Made by a program: the position numbers and the translations under genes. Of a stretch of 6,631 nt of DNA, positions 1-6,335 are shown one piece after another. Below the pieces are notes generated by a model. It was not told the origin of the DNA, ran no database searches, and saw nothing but the letters and a program-made list of their open reading frames with translations. Source of the stretch: Verrucomicrobiota bacterium (lineage in GTDB: Bacteria; Verrucomicrobiota; Verrucomicrobiia; Chthoniobacterales; UBA10450); NCBI GenBank assembly GCA_003217965.1, contig QHNB01000143.1, positions 1 through 6,631 of the forward strand. Reading direction: 5' to 3'. The number at the start of each line of letters is the position of its first letter. Within the stretch, counting starts at the first letter, position 1.

Positions 1-795
1 CTGGCTTTTGAACCGATCCCTGCCGCCATCCTGTCGAACATCTCCACTCGTGCTTTCGTCCAAACAGGGGATAATGTTCTGATTGGCGGTTTCATTATCA
101 GTGGGACTGCACCGAAAAAAGTTTTGATTCGTGCGATCGGTCCGTCCCTTCCGCCCGCGGTGCCTAACCGGATGCAGGATCCGACGATCAGTTTACATGA
201 TAGCACCACCGCGGAAATCGATAGCAATGACGATTGGCAGAGTCATCCCAACGCCAGCCAAATTCCGGTCAATCTCCAACCGGGCGATCCGCGCGAGTCC
301 GCCATTTTGACCACGCTGCAACCTGGTGGATACACGGCGATAGTCTCCGGTAAAGGCGGCACTACTGGCGTCGCGCTGGTAGAGGTTTACGATATGGATA
401 CGGTAGCGACGTCGGAGCTGGCGAACATATCGACACGGGGTCTCGTCCAAACCGGTGACTTTGTCATGATCGGCGGCTTTGTCCCGACTGGGACTAGCAA
501 CATTGAGGTATTAATTCGTGCGCTCGGTCCATCTCTTGCCGGGGCCGGTATCGCAAATGCGTTACCTGATCCGACCGTTTTGGTCTTCAACAGCCAAGGC
601 GCAGTAATCGGATCCAACGATAATTGGCGGGATACTCAGGAAGCTGCAATCCTGGCGACCGGTAAGGCGCCGACGAACAATCTCGAGTCGGCAGTCATCC
701 TGAACCTCGCACCCGGCGTTGGCTACACCGCTATCGTGAGCGATAAGCACGGCGCCAGTGGCATCGGCGAGGTCGAAGTTTTCAAAATTCAGTAA
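1..795 (+). CDS. C-terminal part of a secreted tandem-repeat protein (5' truncated)
   Basis: The reading frame is open from the first base and stops at TAA 793-795, so the true start lies upstream of the window. The visible 264 residues are almost entirely two diverged copies of one repeat. Copy 1 spans about nt 31-417 and copy 2 about nt 418-792, with a period of 129 codons. Both copies share STR-x-x-VQTGD, IGGF, a VLIRA-x-GPSL block, DPT, SND-x-W, ESA, YTAIVS and a terminal VEV. From memory, such repeats occur in large secreted or surface proteins of Verrucomicrobia and are predicted to be beta-rich. I know no formal biochemical role and no catalytic motif is visible. A C-terminal stalk, adhesion or sorting module is possible but is inference. 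The coding call is very secure, the function is not. Confidence 0.9.
   Translation: MAFEPIPAAILSNISTRAFVQTGDNVLIGGFIISGTAPKKVLIRAIGPSLPPAVPNRMQDPTISLHDSTTAEIDSNDDWQSHPNASQIPVNLQPGDPRESAILTTLQPGGYTAIVSGKGGTTGVALVEVYDMDTVATSELANISTRGLVQTGDFVMIGGFVPTGTSNIEVLIRALGPSLAGAGIANALPDPTVLVFNSQGAVIGSNDNWRDTQEAAILATGKAPTNNLESAVILNLAPGVGYTAIVSDKHGASGIGEVEVFKIQ
31..792 (+). repeat. Two tandem ~129-codon protein repeats
   Basis: Within the first gene, the unit beginning LSNISTRAF (nt 31) recurs as LANISTRGL (nt 418). The conserved blocks are in the same order and spacing: VQTGD, IGGF, VLIRAxGPSL, DPT, SNDxW, ESAxxxxLxPG, YTAIVS and VEV. The copies are well diverged at DNA level, so this is an old domain duplication rather than a recent slippage repeat. 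Residues before nt 31 could be the tail of another unit, but too little is visible to say. Confidence 0.85.
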
Positions 796-818
796 CGGTC
801 TGGCTTCGTTAGCTGTTA

Positions 819-882
819 TCCGCTGAGGACAGCGGACTCTACAAATAACTGTGCGCCTGTAGCGTGCGCTGCCTCCAGCGCA
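819..882. repeat. Pair of inverted REP-like hairpins (BIME-like)
   Basis: Hairpin A (819-836) is a perfect 7-bp stem, TCCGCTG / CAGCGGA, around the loop AGGA. Two bases later comes CTACA (839-843). Hairpin B (865-882) is a perfect 7-bp stem, TGCGCTG / CAGCGCA, around CCTC. It is preceded, again at a two-base distance, by TGTAG (858-862). Read on the minus strand, B has the same architecture as A: stem, purine loop, two bases, CTACA. The two units match at 19 of 25 positions by hand count. The second stem pair is C-G in A and G-C in B, so pairing is kept by a compensatory change. Two facing copies in an intergenic spacer resemble bacterial REP/BIME elements, which are mobilised by RAYT (TnpA-REP) proteins. 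No such gene is in this window. The hairpins may also end or protect the upstream transcript. Confidence 0.65.
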
Positions 883-1049
883 TTTAGCCCCCGCGCAGGG
901 CCAGCGCCGAAACTGACGTATGCATGTTCTATTCGTCCTGCGGGCGGCATTTGTCACGCCATGCAAATGGAATTGGCTTGCGCAGCTAATAACAGCATCG
1001 TGGCCAGCCGAACGGTTGAAAAATTCTGAGTCCAGATTAATCAATTGGC

Positions 1050-1607
1050 GTGTTGTCGAATGGAACCACGAATTTGCCAGGCCAGGCCGACAAAGATTTT
1101 TGGTTTTGTCTGAAGGCGCAGCCGAAACGCGAACACCTCGCTGCCGCCGGGCTGCGCAAACAGTTTAATGTTGTCTGTTTCGCGCCGCGGTTACGTGCCC
1201 GGAAATTAACGAAAAGAGGGGCAGTCTGGTTCGTTGAGGCAATGTTCCCAGGCTATTTCTTCGCCCAGTTCGACTACGCAACTCAGCGTCGCGCAGTCGA
1301 ACATGCGCCGGGGGTTCGTGGCCTTGTCAAGTTTGGCGATCGATTAGCCACGATCGATGCGCCTACAATAGAAGGTCTGCGAAGAAGAATGGAAGCGAAC
1401 GAGACCGTCACGATCGATCCGGAAATCAAGGTTGGTCAGGAGGTCCAAATTGCCCACGGACCGTTCCTGGGCCTGGAGGCACTTGTCACTCAATTATTAC
1501 CGGCCTCAGAGCGTGTCCGAGTATTACTGGAGTTTCTCGGACGCTCGGTCCAAATGGAAGTCTCTAAGGCGACGCTGATTCAACGGCGGCTTCCCGCGAT
1601 TTCCTAA
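1050..1607 (+). CDS. NusG/RfaH-family transcription elongation factor paralog
   Basis: This 185-aa protein has the two-domain NusG plan. The NGN domain starts at residues 16-28 (DFWFCLKAQPKRE, matching the usual W-Y/F-x-L-x-x-x-x-x-x-E opening). It contains the hallmark FPGYFFAQFD at 66-75 and the HAPGVRGLVKFGD segment at 85-97. A C-terminal KOW domain follows at about 127-160 (VGQEVQIAHGPFLGLEALV). Proteins of this family bind the RNA polymerase clamp and raise processivity or prevent termination. Housekeeping nusG normally sits in a secE-nusG-rplK cluster, which is absent here, so this is more likely a specialised RfaH/UpxY-like paralog, typically tied to long polysaccharide operons. An in-frame TAA at 1038-1040 limits the start to GTG 1050 or TTG 1053. 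Neither has a clear Shine-Dalgarno. The target operon cannot be deduced. Confidence 0.88.
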   Translation: MLSNGTTNLPGQADKDFWFCLKAQPKREHLAAAGLRKQFNVVCFAPRLRARKLTKRGAVWFVEAMFPGYFFAQFDYATQRRAVEHAPGVRGLVKFGDRLATIDAPTIEGLRRRMEANETVTIDPEIKVGQEVQIAHGPFLGLEALVTQLLPASERVRVLLEFLGRSVQMEVSKATLIQRRLPAIS

Positions 1608-1696
1608 TACTGCCGGCAAGTGGCAGATCTGATCGACCGCCCCCACGGTTACAAAGAGAGAGAAAAAGTCTCGTTTACAGCGCTTGAACGCGCGAA

Positions 1697-1888
1697 TTAC
1701 GCGTTTCTATGGACGGGCCCACCGACGAAGCTAGTCCCTTTGCCATGTCGTCTCACCTGCGCAGCGCGTGCAATCAGATGGAAGCCATCTCTGTCCTCGT
1801 AGCCTTCTGGCGCCTTGTGAATCATTAATGCCAGGGTACCAAAAGAGGTGATGCCGAGGCCGAGCGCGCTCGCGAGAATCAGTAACAT
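1697..1888 (-). CDS. Small single-pass membrane protein, hypothetical (63 aa)
   Basis: A minus-strand frame starts at ATG (1888-1886) and ends at TAA (1699-1697). Residues 2-23 form an uninterrupted hydrophobic stretch (LLILASALGLGITSFGTLAL and on), suitable for one membrane helix or an uncleaved signal. A polar segment with the striking motif KAPEGYEDRDGFH follows, then a basic tail rich in Arg, His and Lys. The membrane-helix-plus-APEGYED-x-x-GFH pattern reminds me of small uncharacterised verrucomicrobial proteins, but this is an impression without a search. The gene converges on the NusG-like gene (89 bp between stops) and diverges from the glycosyltransferase operon. A weak AGG lies just before the ATG. 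Its function is unknown. The overlapping plus-strand frame has no such organised composition, which favours this strand. Confidence 0.55.
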   Translation of the reverse strand: MLLILASALGLGITSFGTLALMIHKAPEGYEDRDGFHLIARAAQVRRHGKGTSFVGGPVHRNA

Positions 1889-2191
1889 GCCTAAGAATAG
1901 AGCATAAATGGTGCCGAGAGCGCTAGTTAGTCAAGTTTGAGCATGCTTGGGGGCGTTCAATCTCAGGTCGTGTGCGCTGGGGCGCCGCTAAATGACATCA
2001 GTTTCAAAGCAAGTATCTGACATCAAACAGCTTAAATCCTCGAATTTTTGCCATTTTGCGACGTTTGGTAAATCCGCTTTCGACAGGTCTCAGGAGTGTC
2101 ACCAAATTGAACACTTGAGAATCTTTTTTGTGAATCGAGAAGGAACTCTCTAGAACTGCTGTTTAGTGCCTAAGGCGCACCCATCGCGATC
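1889..2191. promoter_or_regulatory. Divergent intergenic spacer between the small membrane gene and the glycosyltransferase operon
   Basis: This 303-bp spacer must hold the control signals of both divergent units. I see no credible coding frame and no clear sigma-70 -35/-10 pair. TTGAAC at 2107-2112 lacks a matching -10. An 8-bp direct repeat, TGACATCA, occurs at 1993-2000 and 2018-2025, 25 bp apart start to start, and could be a tandem operator. A repeat of this length in a spacer of this size can arise by chance. An AGCATGCT palindrome is at 1940-1947. No riboswitch-like or terminator structure was recognised. Confidence 0.3.
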
Positions 2192-3730
2192 ATGACGCCG
2201 CCCTCGGACCAGCTCCCATTCGTGGCGACCGATCGCCGACTTTTTCAGGTTATTGGCGTCGCGCTAATCCTTCTGTTTGCACTAGGCAACCTGCCTTGGA
2301 CGCTAGATGACTATGATCAGGCAAAACAGGCTTTTGTTTCCTATCAAATGCTTGAACAGCACCGTTGGCTCTTCCAAACCACCCCGACCGAGGGTCTGCC
2401 GGCACGAGGCGAACGTCACAGCCCATTTCATATTAACAGCAAACCGCCAGCAATCGGCTGGGCTTCAGTTGTGTTTTACGAAATCACGCGCTCGTGGGAT
2501 TTGGCTTGGCGATTGCCATCGTTTTTGGCAGCCATCGCCCTTGCTTTTCTGATTTTTGCTACCGCAAAAAAGGCCTTTGGTGATTTGCCCGCGCTGGCCG
2601 CGCTCTCTGCTTTTGGGTTCAACTTATTCAGTCCACGGCTGGCGACGCTTGTTCGCACCGATATGCCATTGGCTTTGGTTTGCTTCGCGATCGGAGTACT
2701 CATGTTCGATAAAGCACGAACCGGGCGGGATTGGACAGCACGCCAGCGCGTGATCCTGTTTGCGTTCCTCGTTGCCGGCTTATTTATCAAAGGACCAATC
2801 GTGTATGCGTTTGTCCTGCCGCCCGTCATCATTTATCAAATTCTTCAAAAATGGCGTGGCGATTTGCCAACGGTGTGGAGCGGATGGTGGCCATGGTGTG
2901 GTTCATTTGCGATCTTCCTCGCCTGGGTAATCACCGGTGTTCTCTTCGTTCCTGGATTCTACCACGATGTCATTCAGGTCGAATTTGCGGAACGATTCCG
3001 TGAAGGTATTCACCATTCGCAGCCGCTGCTCTTTTATCTAGCACATCTGCTGCACAAATTCGGGCCGTGGAGTTGGTTGATGATCGTGCTGTTTGTCTTG
3101 GTCATGCGCGGCAATCGTATTGGCGGCCGCACCTGGTTTAGGAGTATCTCGCCAGAGATGTGTTGGCTGCTCGCCTGGACGCTGGGCGGAATCGTGGTGA
3201 TGTCACTCATTCCGTCGAAGCGCCCGGACCGCATTTTCCCATCGCTTCCTCCGCTTTGTTTATTGCTCGCGGCGCAATTAAATTATTTTAGGCAATCTAA
3301 GCATTCCGAAGCACTCCTTCGACGCATCGTTATCGGAGGGATTGTGGCGTCCGCAGTTTACGCAGGCGGTTACACCGCAACGCGCGTAATTCAAGGCTAT
3401 CGAACCCACCGTGACGCCCTGGAAGAATTTGGAAGGGAAGTTCGCCGTAATGCGCAAACATCTCATCTCCGCTATGAGGTCGTTCGTGCACCGGATGAAG
3501 GGCTCCTTCTTTATTTGCAACGACCCCGATTTCTAACCTTCGATCATGCCGTCGAGCTATGGCGAGCGGGAGCACTCGATGGACTGGTGCTGCGCGCAAA
3601 CGACCAATTCAGGTCCCAACTGCCAGAAATAGAATTGCCGCCGCGTTTGAACGCCATCAAGGATCACGACAGTGGCACGAAGTATATTTTCGTGACTCGG
3701 AGACCCACTAGCGACCGGGTCGCACCTTGA
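2192..3730 (+). CDS. ArnT/PMT-family integral-membrane glycosyltransferase
   Basis: This 512-aa polytopic protein is of the GT-C type (dolichyl-phosphate-mannose/undecaprenyl-phosphate sugar transferase, PMT_2/ArnT-like). After a first helix (about 18-34), the first outer loop has acidic LDDYDQAKQA at 38-47, the usual catalytic Asp region. It continues with SKPPAIGW at 83-90, equivalent to the KPP motif of ArnT. Later helices include about 110-125, 159-172, 186-216, 236-254, 294-305 and 325-340. SKRPDRIFPSLPPL at 342-355 matches the family's K-x-P-x-Y-x-x-P-x-x-x-P segment. Relatives transfer a sugar from a polyprenyl-phosphate donor to lipid A, protein or glycan outside the membrane. The acceptor here is unknown. 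In-frame TAA 2171-2173 leaves ATG 2192 as the only sensible start, with a weak ribosome site. Its TGA overlaps the start of the kinase gene, so it heads a three-gene operon. Confidence 0.85.
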   Translation: MTPPSDQLPFVATDRRLFQVIGVALILLFALGNLPWTLDDYDQAKQAFVSYQMLEQHRWLFQTTPTEGLPARGERHSPFHINSKPPAIGWASVVFYEITRSWDLAWRLPSFLAAIALAFLIFATAKKAFGDLPALAALSAFGFNLFSPRLATLVRTDMPLALVCFAIGVLMFDKARTGRDWTARQRVILFAFLVAGLFIKGPIVYAFVLPPVIIYQILQKWRGDLPTVWSGWWPWCGSFAIFLAWVITGVLFVPGFYHDVIQVEFAERFREGIHHSQPLLFYLAHLLHKFGPWSWLMIVLFVLVMRGNRIGGRTWFRSISPEMCWLLAWTLGGIVVMSLIPSKRPDRIFPSLPPLCLLLAAQLNYFRQSKHSEALLRRIVIGGIVASAVYAGGYTATRVIQGYRTHRDALEEFGREVRRNAQTSHLRYEVVRAPDEGLLLYLQRPRFLTFDHAVELWRAGALDGLVLRANDQFRSQLPEIELPPRLNAIKDHDSGTKYIFVTRRPTSDRVAP

Positions 3731-4806
3731 TTGCAACTTTACCGGCAATTCAGGCTGTGAAACACTTCCTAATCAAATATTTCGGATCCAAGCGTAGTCG
3801 GTCTCTGGTTTCACTCGGCTGCCTCCTGCTGATCTGTCTTGTTGGCTATCTCGATTACATCTCCGGTTTCGAGAACTCGATGCTCCTTTTTTATCTGGCG
3901 CCGATTGCGATCGCGACTTGGTATTGTGGCGTTGGTTGGGGCGGAGTAATCGCACTTCTCAGTGTCATTGCTGGGCTCATTTCCGATCTCGCCGCCGGCA
4001 TACCACAATTACGACCATGGAATTTGGCATGCGAGTTCGTAGCTTATTTAGTTTTTGTGTTCCTTGTAGCACGGTGGCACGAACTGCTAAGTAAAATGCA
4101 ATCTCGCGTAGACCAAAGAACCGCGGCCTTGCGACAAGAACTCGCGACCCGTCGGCGTCTGGAAAAGGAAATCTCTGTTGTCGCTGAGCAGGAACGAGAA
4201 CGACTTGGCCGGGAATTGCACGACAGCCTCTGCCAGCATTTGGTTGGGACGAGCCTTCTTGCGCAGACGGTGGCCGTTCAGGCTGGTGAACTCGATCCGA
4301 ACATCGGAGAGAAAGCGCACAAGGTCGCGAACCTGGTCGACAAAGGAATCGAGCTTTCGCGCGAGATTGCACGCGGGTTACTCTCGTTTGAGCTTGATAC
4401 TGACCTTCTTGATGCTTTGAAGGGACTGGCACGATCGATTACCTACGAGCGCAAGATTGAGTGTCGCTTTGAAAGCGAGGCCGACATTCCCATTTCGCGC
4501 GAAGTGGCAAACCATCTGTATTGGATCGCGCGCGAAGCCGTCATCAATTCGGCAAAACATGCTCGCGCCACGGGCATCCTGATTCGACTTGATCGATCTA
4601 GAACAGGCCTGCGCCTGGTGGTCGCTGATGACGGCTCGGGCTTAAACAACGCGGACTCCAACAAGGGCGGCATTGGAATGAAAGTGATGCGACAGCGTGC
4701 CCACCTTGCTGGAGGATCGCTCACGATTTCCCCGAATATTCCGCACGGAACATTGATTTGCTGTGAAGTGCCGATAGCTTTTGAAGATGACCGCTTCGGA
4801 GCCTGA
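3727..4806 (+). CDS. Membrane sensor histidine kinase, HisKA_3 (NarX/DegS-type)
   Basis: The 359-aa kinase has about four N-terminal membrane helices (roughly residues 26-44, 51-67, 70-90 and 100-116) with very short loops. The sensor is therefore probably membrane-embedded rather than periplasmic. A charged coiled coil (about 118-160) leads to the HisKA_3 box ERLGRELHDSLCQHLVG, with phosphoacceptor His165. The HATPase_c domain has the N box (WIAREAVINSAKHA, Asn274), a G1 box (DDGSG, 301-305) and a G2 box (GGIGM, 314-318). All residues needed for autophosphorylation look intact. The proposed TTG start (3727-3729) overlaps the glycosyltransferase stop as TTGA, suggesting translational coupling. 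GTG 3757 is an alternative start that would drop ten residues. The gene's 3' end overlaps the regulator gene. The signal sensed is unknown. Confidence 0.92.
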   Translation: MIATLPAIQAVKHFLIKYFGSKRSRSLVSLGCLLLICLVGYLDYISGFENSMLLFYLAPIAIATWYCGVGWGGVIALLSVIAGLISDLAAGIPQLRPWNLACEFVAYLVFVFLVARWHELLSKMQSRVDQRTAALRQELATRRRLEKEISVVAEQERERLGRELHDSLCQHLVGTSLLAQTVAVQAGELDPNIGEKAHKVANLVDKGIELSREIARGLLSFELDTDLLDALKGLARSITYERKIECRFESEADIPISREVANHLYWIAREAVINSAKHARATGILIRLDRSRTGLRLVVADDGSGLNNADSNKGGIGMKVMRQRAHLAGGSLTISPNIPHGTLICCEVPIAFEDDRFGA

Positions 4807-5455
4807 AGGAAAAAAGGCGCGGGTTTTTCTCGTCGACGACCATGCCGTAGTTCGCGAAGGATTACGTGGCCTCATCGAACAAGAACATGATTTAACCATT
4901 TGCGGCGAGAGCGGCGACGCGGCCGATGCGCTAAGCAGAATCCAAGCGACACGTCCCGACTTGGTCTTACTGGATTTGTCACTTCGGCAGGGATCCGGCA
5001 TGGAGCTACTAAAAGATCTAGCAATTCAAGATCCATCCGTGCCCGTTCTCGTTTTATCGATGCACGACGAAATGATTTACGCCGAACGAGCTCTTCGTGC
5101 CGGAGCCCGTGGCTATGTCATGAAAGGCAGTACTTCTCAGCAAGTCATCACCGCCATCCGTCGCGTTTTGTCCGGAAAGGTATTCATCAGCGATGGAGTG
5201 ATGTCGTCGATCGCCACAAAATTAGGCCGGCCAAAGAGTGATCGCCCACCAATTCACCGCTTGAGCGATCGGGAACTGCAAGTATTCGAGTTTTTAGGAC
5301 AAGGCCTAAGTACTTCACAAATTGCCGAGCGAATGCATCTGTCGGTGAAAACGGTACAAGTTTACTTCGCCCGCCTGAAAGAAAAGTTTGGAGTAACCGG
5401 TGCAAAAGAGTTACTCCGCGAAGCCTTTCGCTGGAACGAGACCGGCGTGACGTAG
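4787..5455 (+). CDS. NarL/FixJ-type response regulator with LuxR HTH
   Basis: This 222-aa protein has a receiver domain (about 11-128). It carries the acidic pair Asp17-Asp18, phosphoacceptor Asp63 in PDLVLLDLSL, the Ser91 switch residue (VLVLSMHDE) and Lys113 in GYVMKG. After a linker comes a LuxR/GerE helix-turn-helix at about 157-202: LSDRELQVFEFLGQGLS, then IAERMHLSVKTVQVYFARLK. It is the evident partner of the upstream HisKA_3 kinase and should bind DNA as a phosphorylated dimer to control transcription. ATG 4787 is preferred. An upstream in-frame TTG (4781) would add only two residues. The ATG start lies inside the kinase gene, a 20-bp overlap, so the two are co-transcribed and probably made in fixed ratio. 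Neither start has a good Shine-Dalgarno, which fits coupling. Targets are unknown, and autoregulation of the operon is possible. Confidence 0.93.
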   Translation: MTASEPEGKKARVFLVDDHAVVREGLRGLIEQEHDLTICGESGDAADALSRIQATRPDLVLLDLSLRQGSGMELLKDLAIQDPSVPVLVLSMHDEMIYAERALRAGARGYVMKGSTSQQVITAIRRVLSGKVFISDGVMSSIATKLGRPKSDRPPIHRLSDRELQVFEFLGQGLSTSQIAERMHLSVKTVQVYFARLKEKFGVTGAKELLREAFRWNETGVT

Positions 5456-5484
5456 TCGGCTCTCACAAGTTGTTAGGCAAAGAT

Positions 5485-5500
5485 CGGCCGGAATCCGCCG
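5485..5500 (+). terminator. Possible hairpin after the two-component operon
   Basis: Thirty bases past the regulator stop, CGGCCGG (5485-5491) can pair with CCGCCG (5495-5500) around an AAT loop, giving six GC pairs with one bulged C. No T-tract follows, so it is not a textbook intrinsic terminator. It is only a candidate for an RNA 3' end or stabilising structure. Confidence 0.2.
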
Positions 5501-5600
5501 AGTTGGTCAAGCATTCTGCGACTGGCGGCACTACTTAAAACTATAGTTCTGCTCGTAAGCATAGAGAAAGCACTGATGAGCGGCCGCACGGCTAAATTGA

Positions 5601-6190
5601 GCTAACTTTCTCCGGTTTATTGAGGCGTTGCGCTTCCATCCATTGGCATATCGCCTGACTTCCGTATCACAACGTCACTAAAAGTAGGAAAATTGCGCAC
5701 CAACTGACTCCGGCGATGGCCCGCCAAGCCCAAAGTATCTTCGACCGAAGAATATTACCTATGCCGGTTTGGACGTCAGTCGGACATTTATCGACGCGCT
5801 GAATAAACAAGGTGTCCACGCGATAGAATGGGATTTGCAATCGGCCGCACCTTTGCCTCGGCCTGATTACGTGACCATGCAAAGCTCCCTCTGTTATTTC
5901 TTGCCGGATCCGGTGCCCGTGATCAAGCGAATGCTGGCGGCGCGAACAAGGCTGTCATCATCGCGGAGCCGATTCGTAACCTGTCTACCAGTCGCTCGCC
6001 ATTCGTGGCGAAAATCGCGGTGAAACTATCCGGGCCGGGTGGCGATCGCGCCCAGAGGTTCAACGAGCAATCTCTGGACAGACTGTTTGAGGGCTTTTCC
6101 TCGCGATTGAGCCGTTCCTTCAAAATTTCGGGTGGCCGAGAGAAAGTCTATGTGCTCACTGCGGCCGCGTCGCCAGCCGATTCGTCATGA
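5601..6190 (+). pseudogene. Frameshifted SAM-dependent methyltransferase-like gene (remnant)
   Basis: No single frame covers this region, but successive frames join into one methyltransferase-like protein. The clearest part is the frame from about 5688. It reads DSGDG (a degraded form of the SAM-binding D-x-G-x-G loop), NITYAGLDVSRTFIDAL (strand 2 with its acidic end), HAIEWDLQSAAPLPRPDYV and a FLPDPVPVIKRMLAA stretch. At about 5937-5944 (GCGGCGCGAAC) one base appears to be missing. The protein continues in another frame as ANKAVIIAEPIRNLS, then RFNEQSLDRLF, and ends with GGREKVYVLTAA before TGA 6188-6190. Upstream, 5613-5660 (RFIEALRFHPLAYRLT) and, in another frame, 5665-5706 (YHNVTKSRKIAHQLT) may be the decayed N-terminus. 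The part from 5688 onward is confident, the 5' limit is not. A sequencing indel could explain the late shift, but the poor SAM loop and extra shifts favour real decay. The substrate is unknown. Confidence 0.6.
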
Positions 6191-6335
6191 TGCTGAAGGC
6201 CAGAATTCTCAAGGGTTACTGTAATAAAGGCGAATACGCGCGGCGAAAAATAGAGCAGCCGACTTGCTGACGACCGCGCGCGGCTCCTCGCGCGATGCCT
6301 TTGTGGCGAACGGAATGGCGCCGCCAGTTCTCAAG

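Noticed and set aside
562..1044. Long minus-strand open frame (160 codons) across the repeat-protein 3' end and the spacer
   Set aside because: It is antisense to the well-supported repeat gene and runs through the REP-like hairpins. The translation has no domain-like composition.
920..1168. Plus-strand open frame overlapping the NusG-like gene
   Set aside because: More than a hundred bases lie in another frame of the clear NusG-family gene, and no recognisable motif is present.
1610..1626. Hairpin CTGCC/GGCAG just after the NusG-like stop
   Set aside because: It has only five pairs with a seven-base loop and no T-tract, so it is too weak to call a terminator.
1620..1802. Plus-strand 60-codon frame after the NusG-like gene
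   Set aside because: It is antisense to the better organised small membrane protein frame, has a non-ATG start and has no motif.
3977..4432. Minus-strand 151-codon frame inside the histidine kinase
   Set aside because: It is a shadow frame opposite conserved kinase motifs, with a basic, low-information translation.
5539..5548. AACTATAGTT palindrome in the spacer after the response regulator
   Set aside because: It is a short AT palindrome with no second copy nearby, and no gene start close enough to assign it as an operator.
6275..6294. CGCGCG inverted repeat upstream of the 2Fe-2S subunit
   Set aside because: It is a low-complexity GC alternation that easily arises by chance, with no terminator or operator context.
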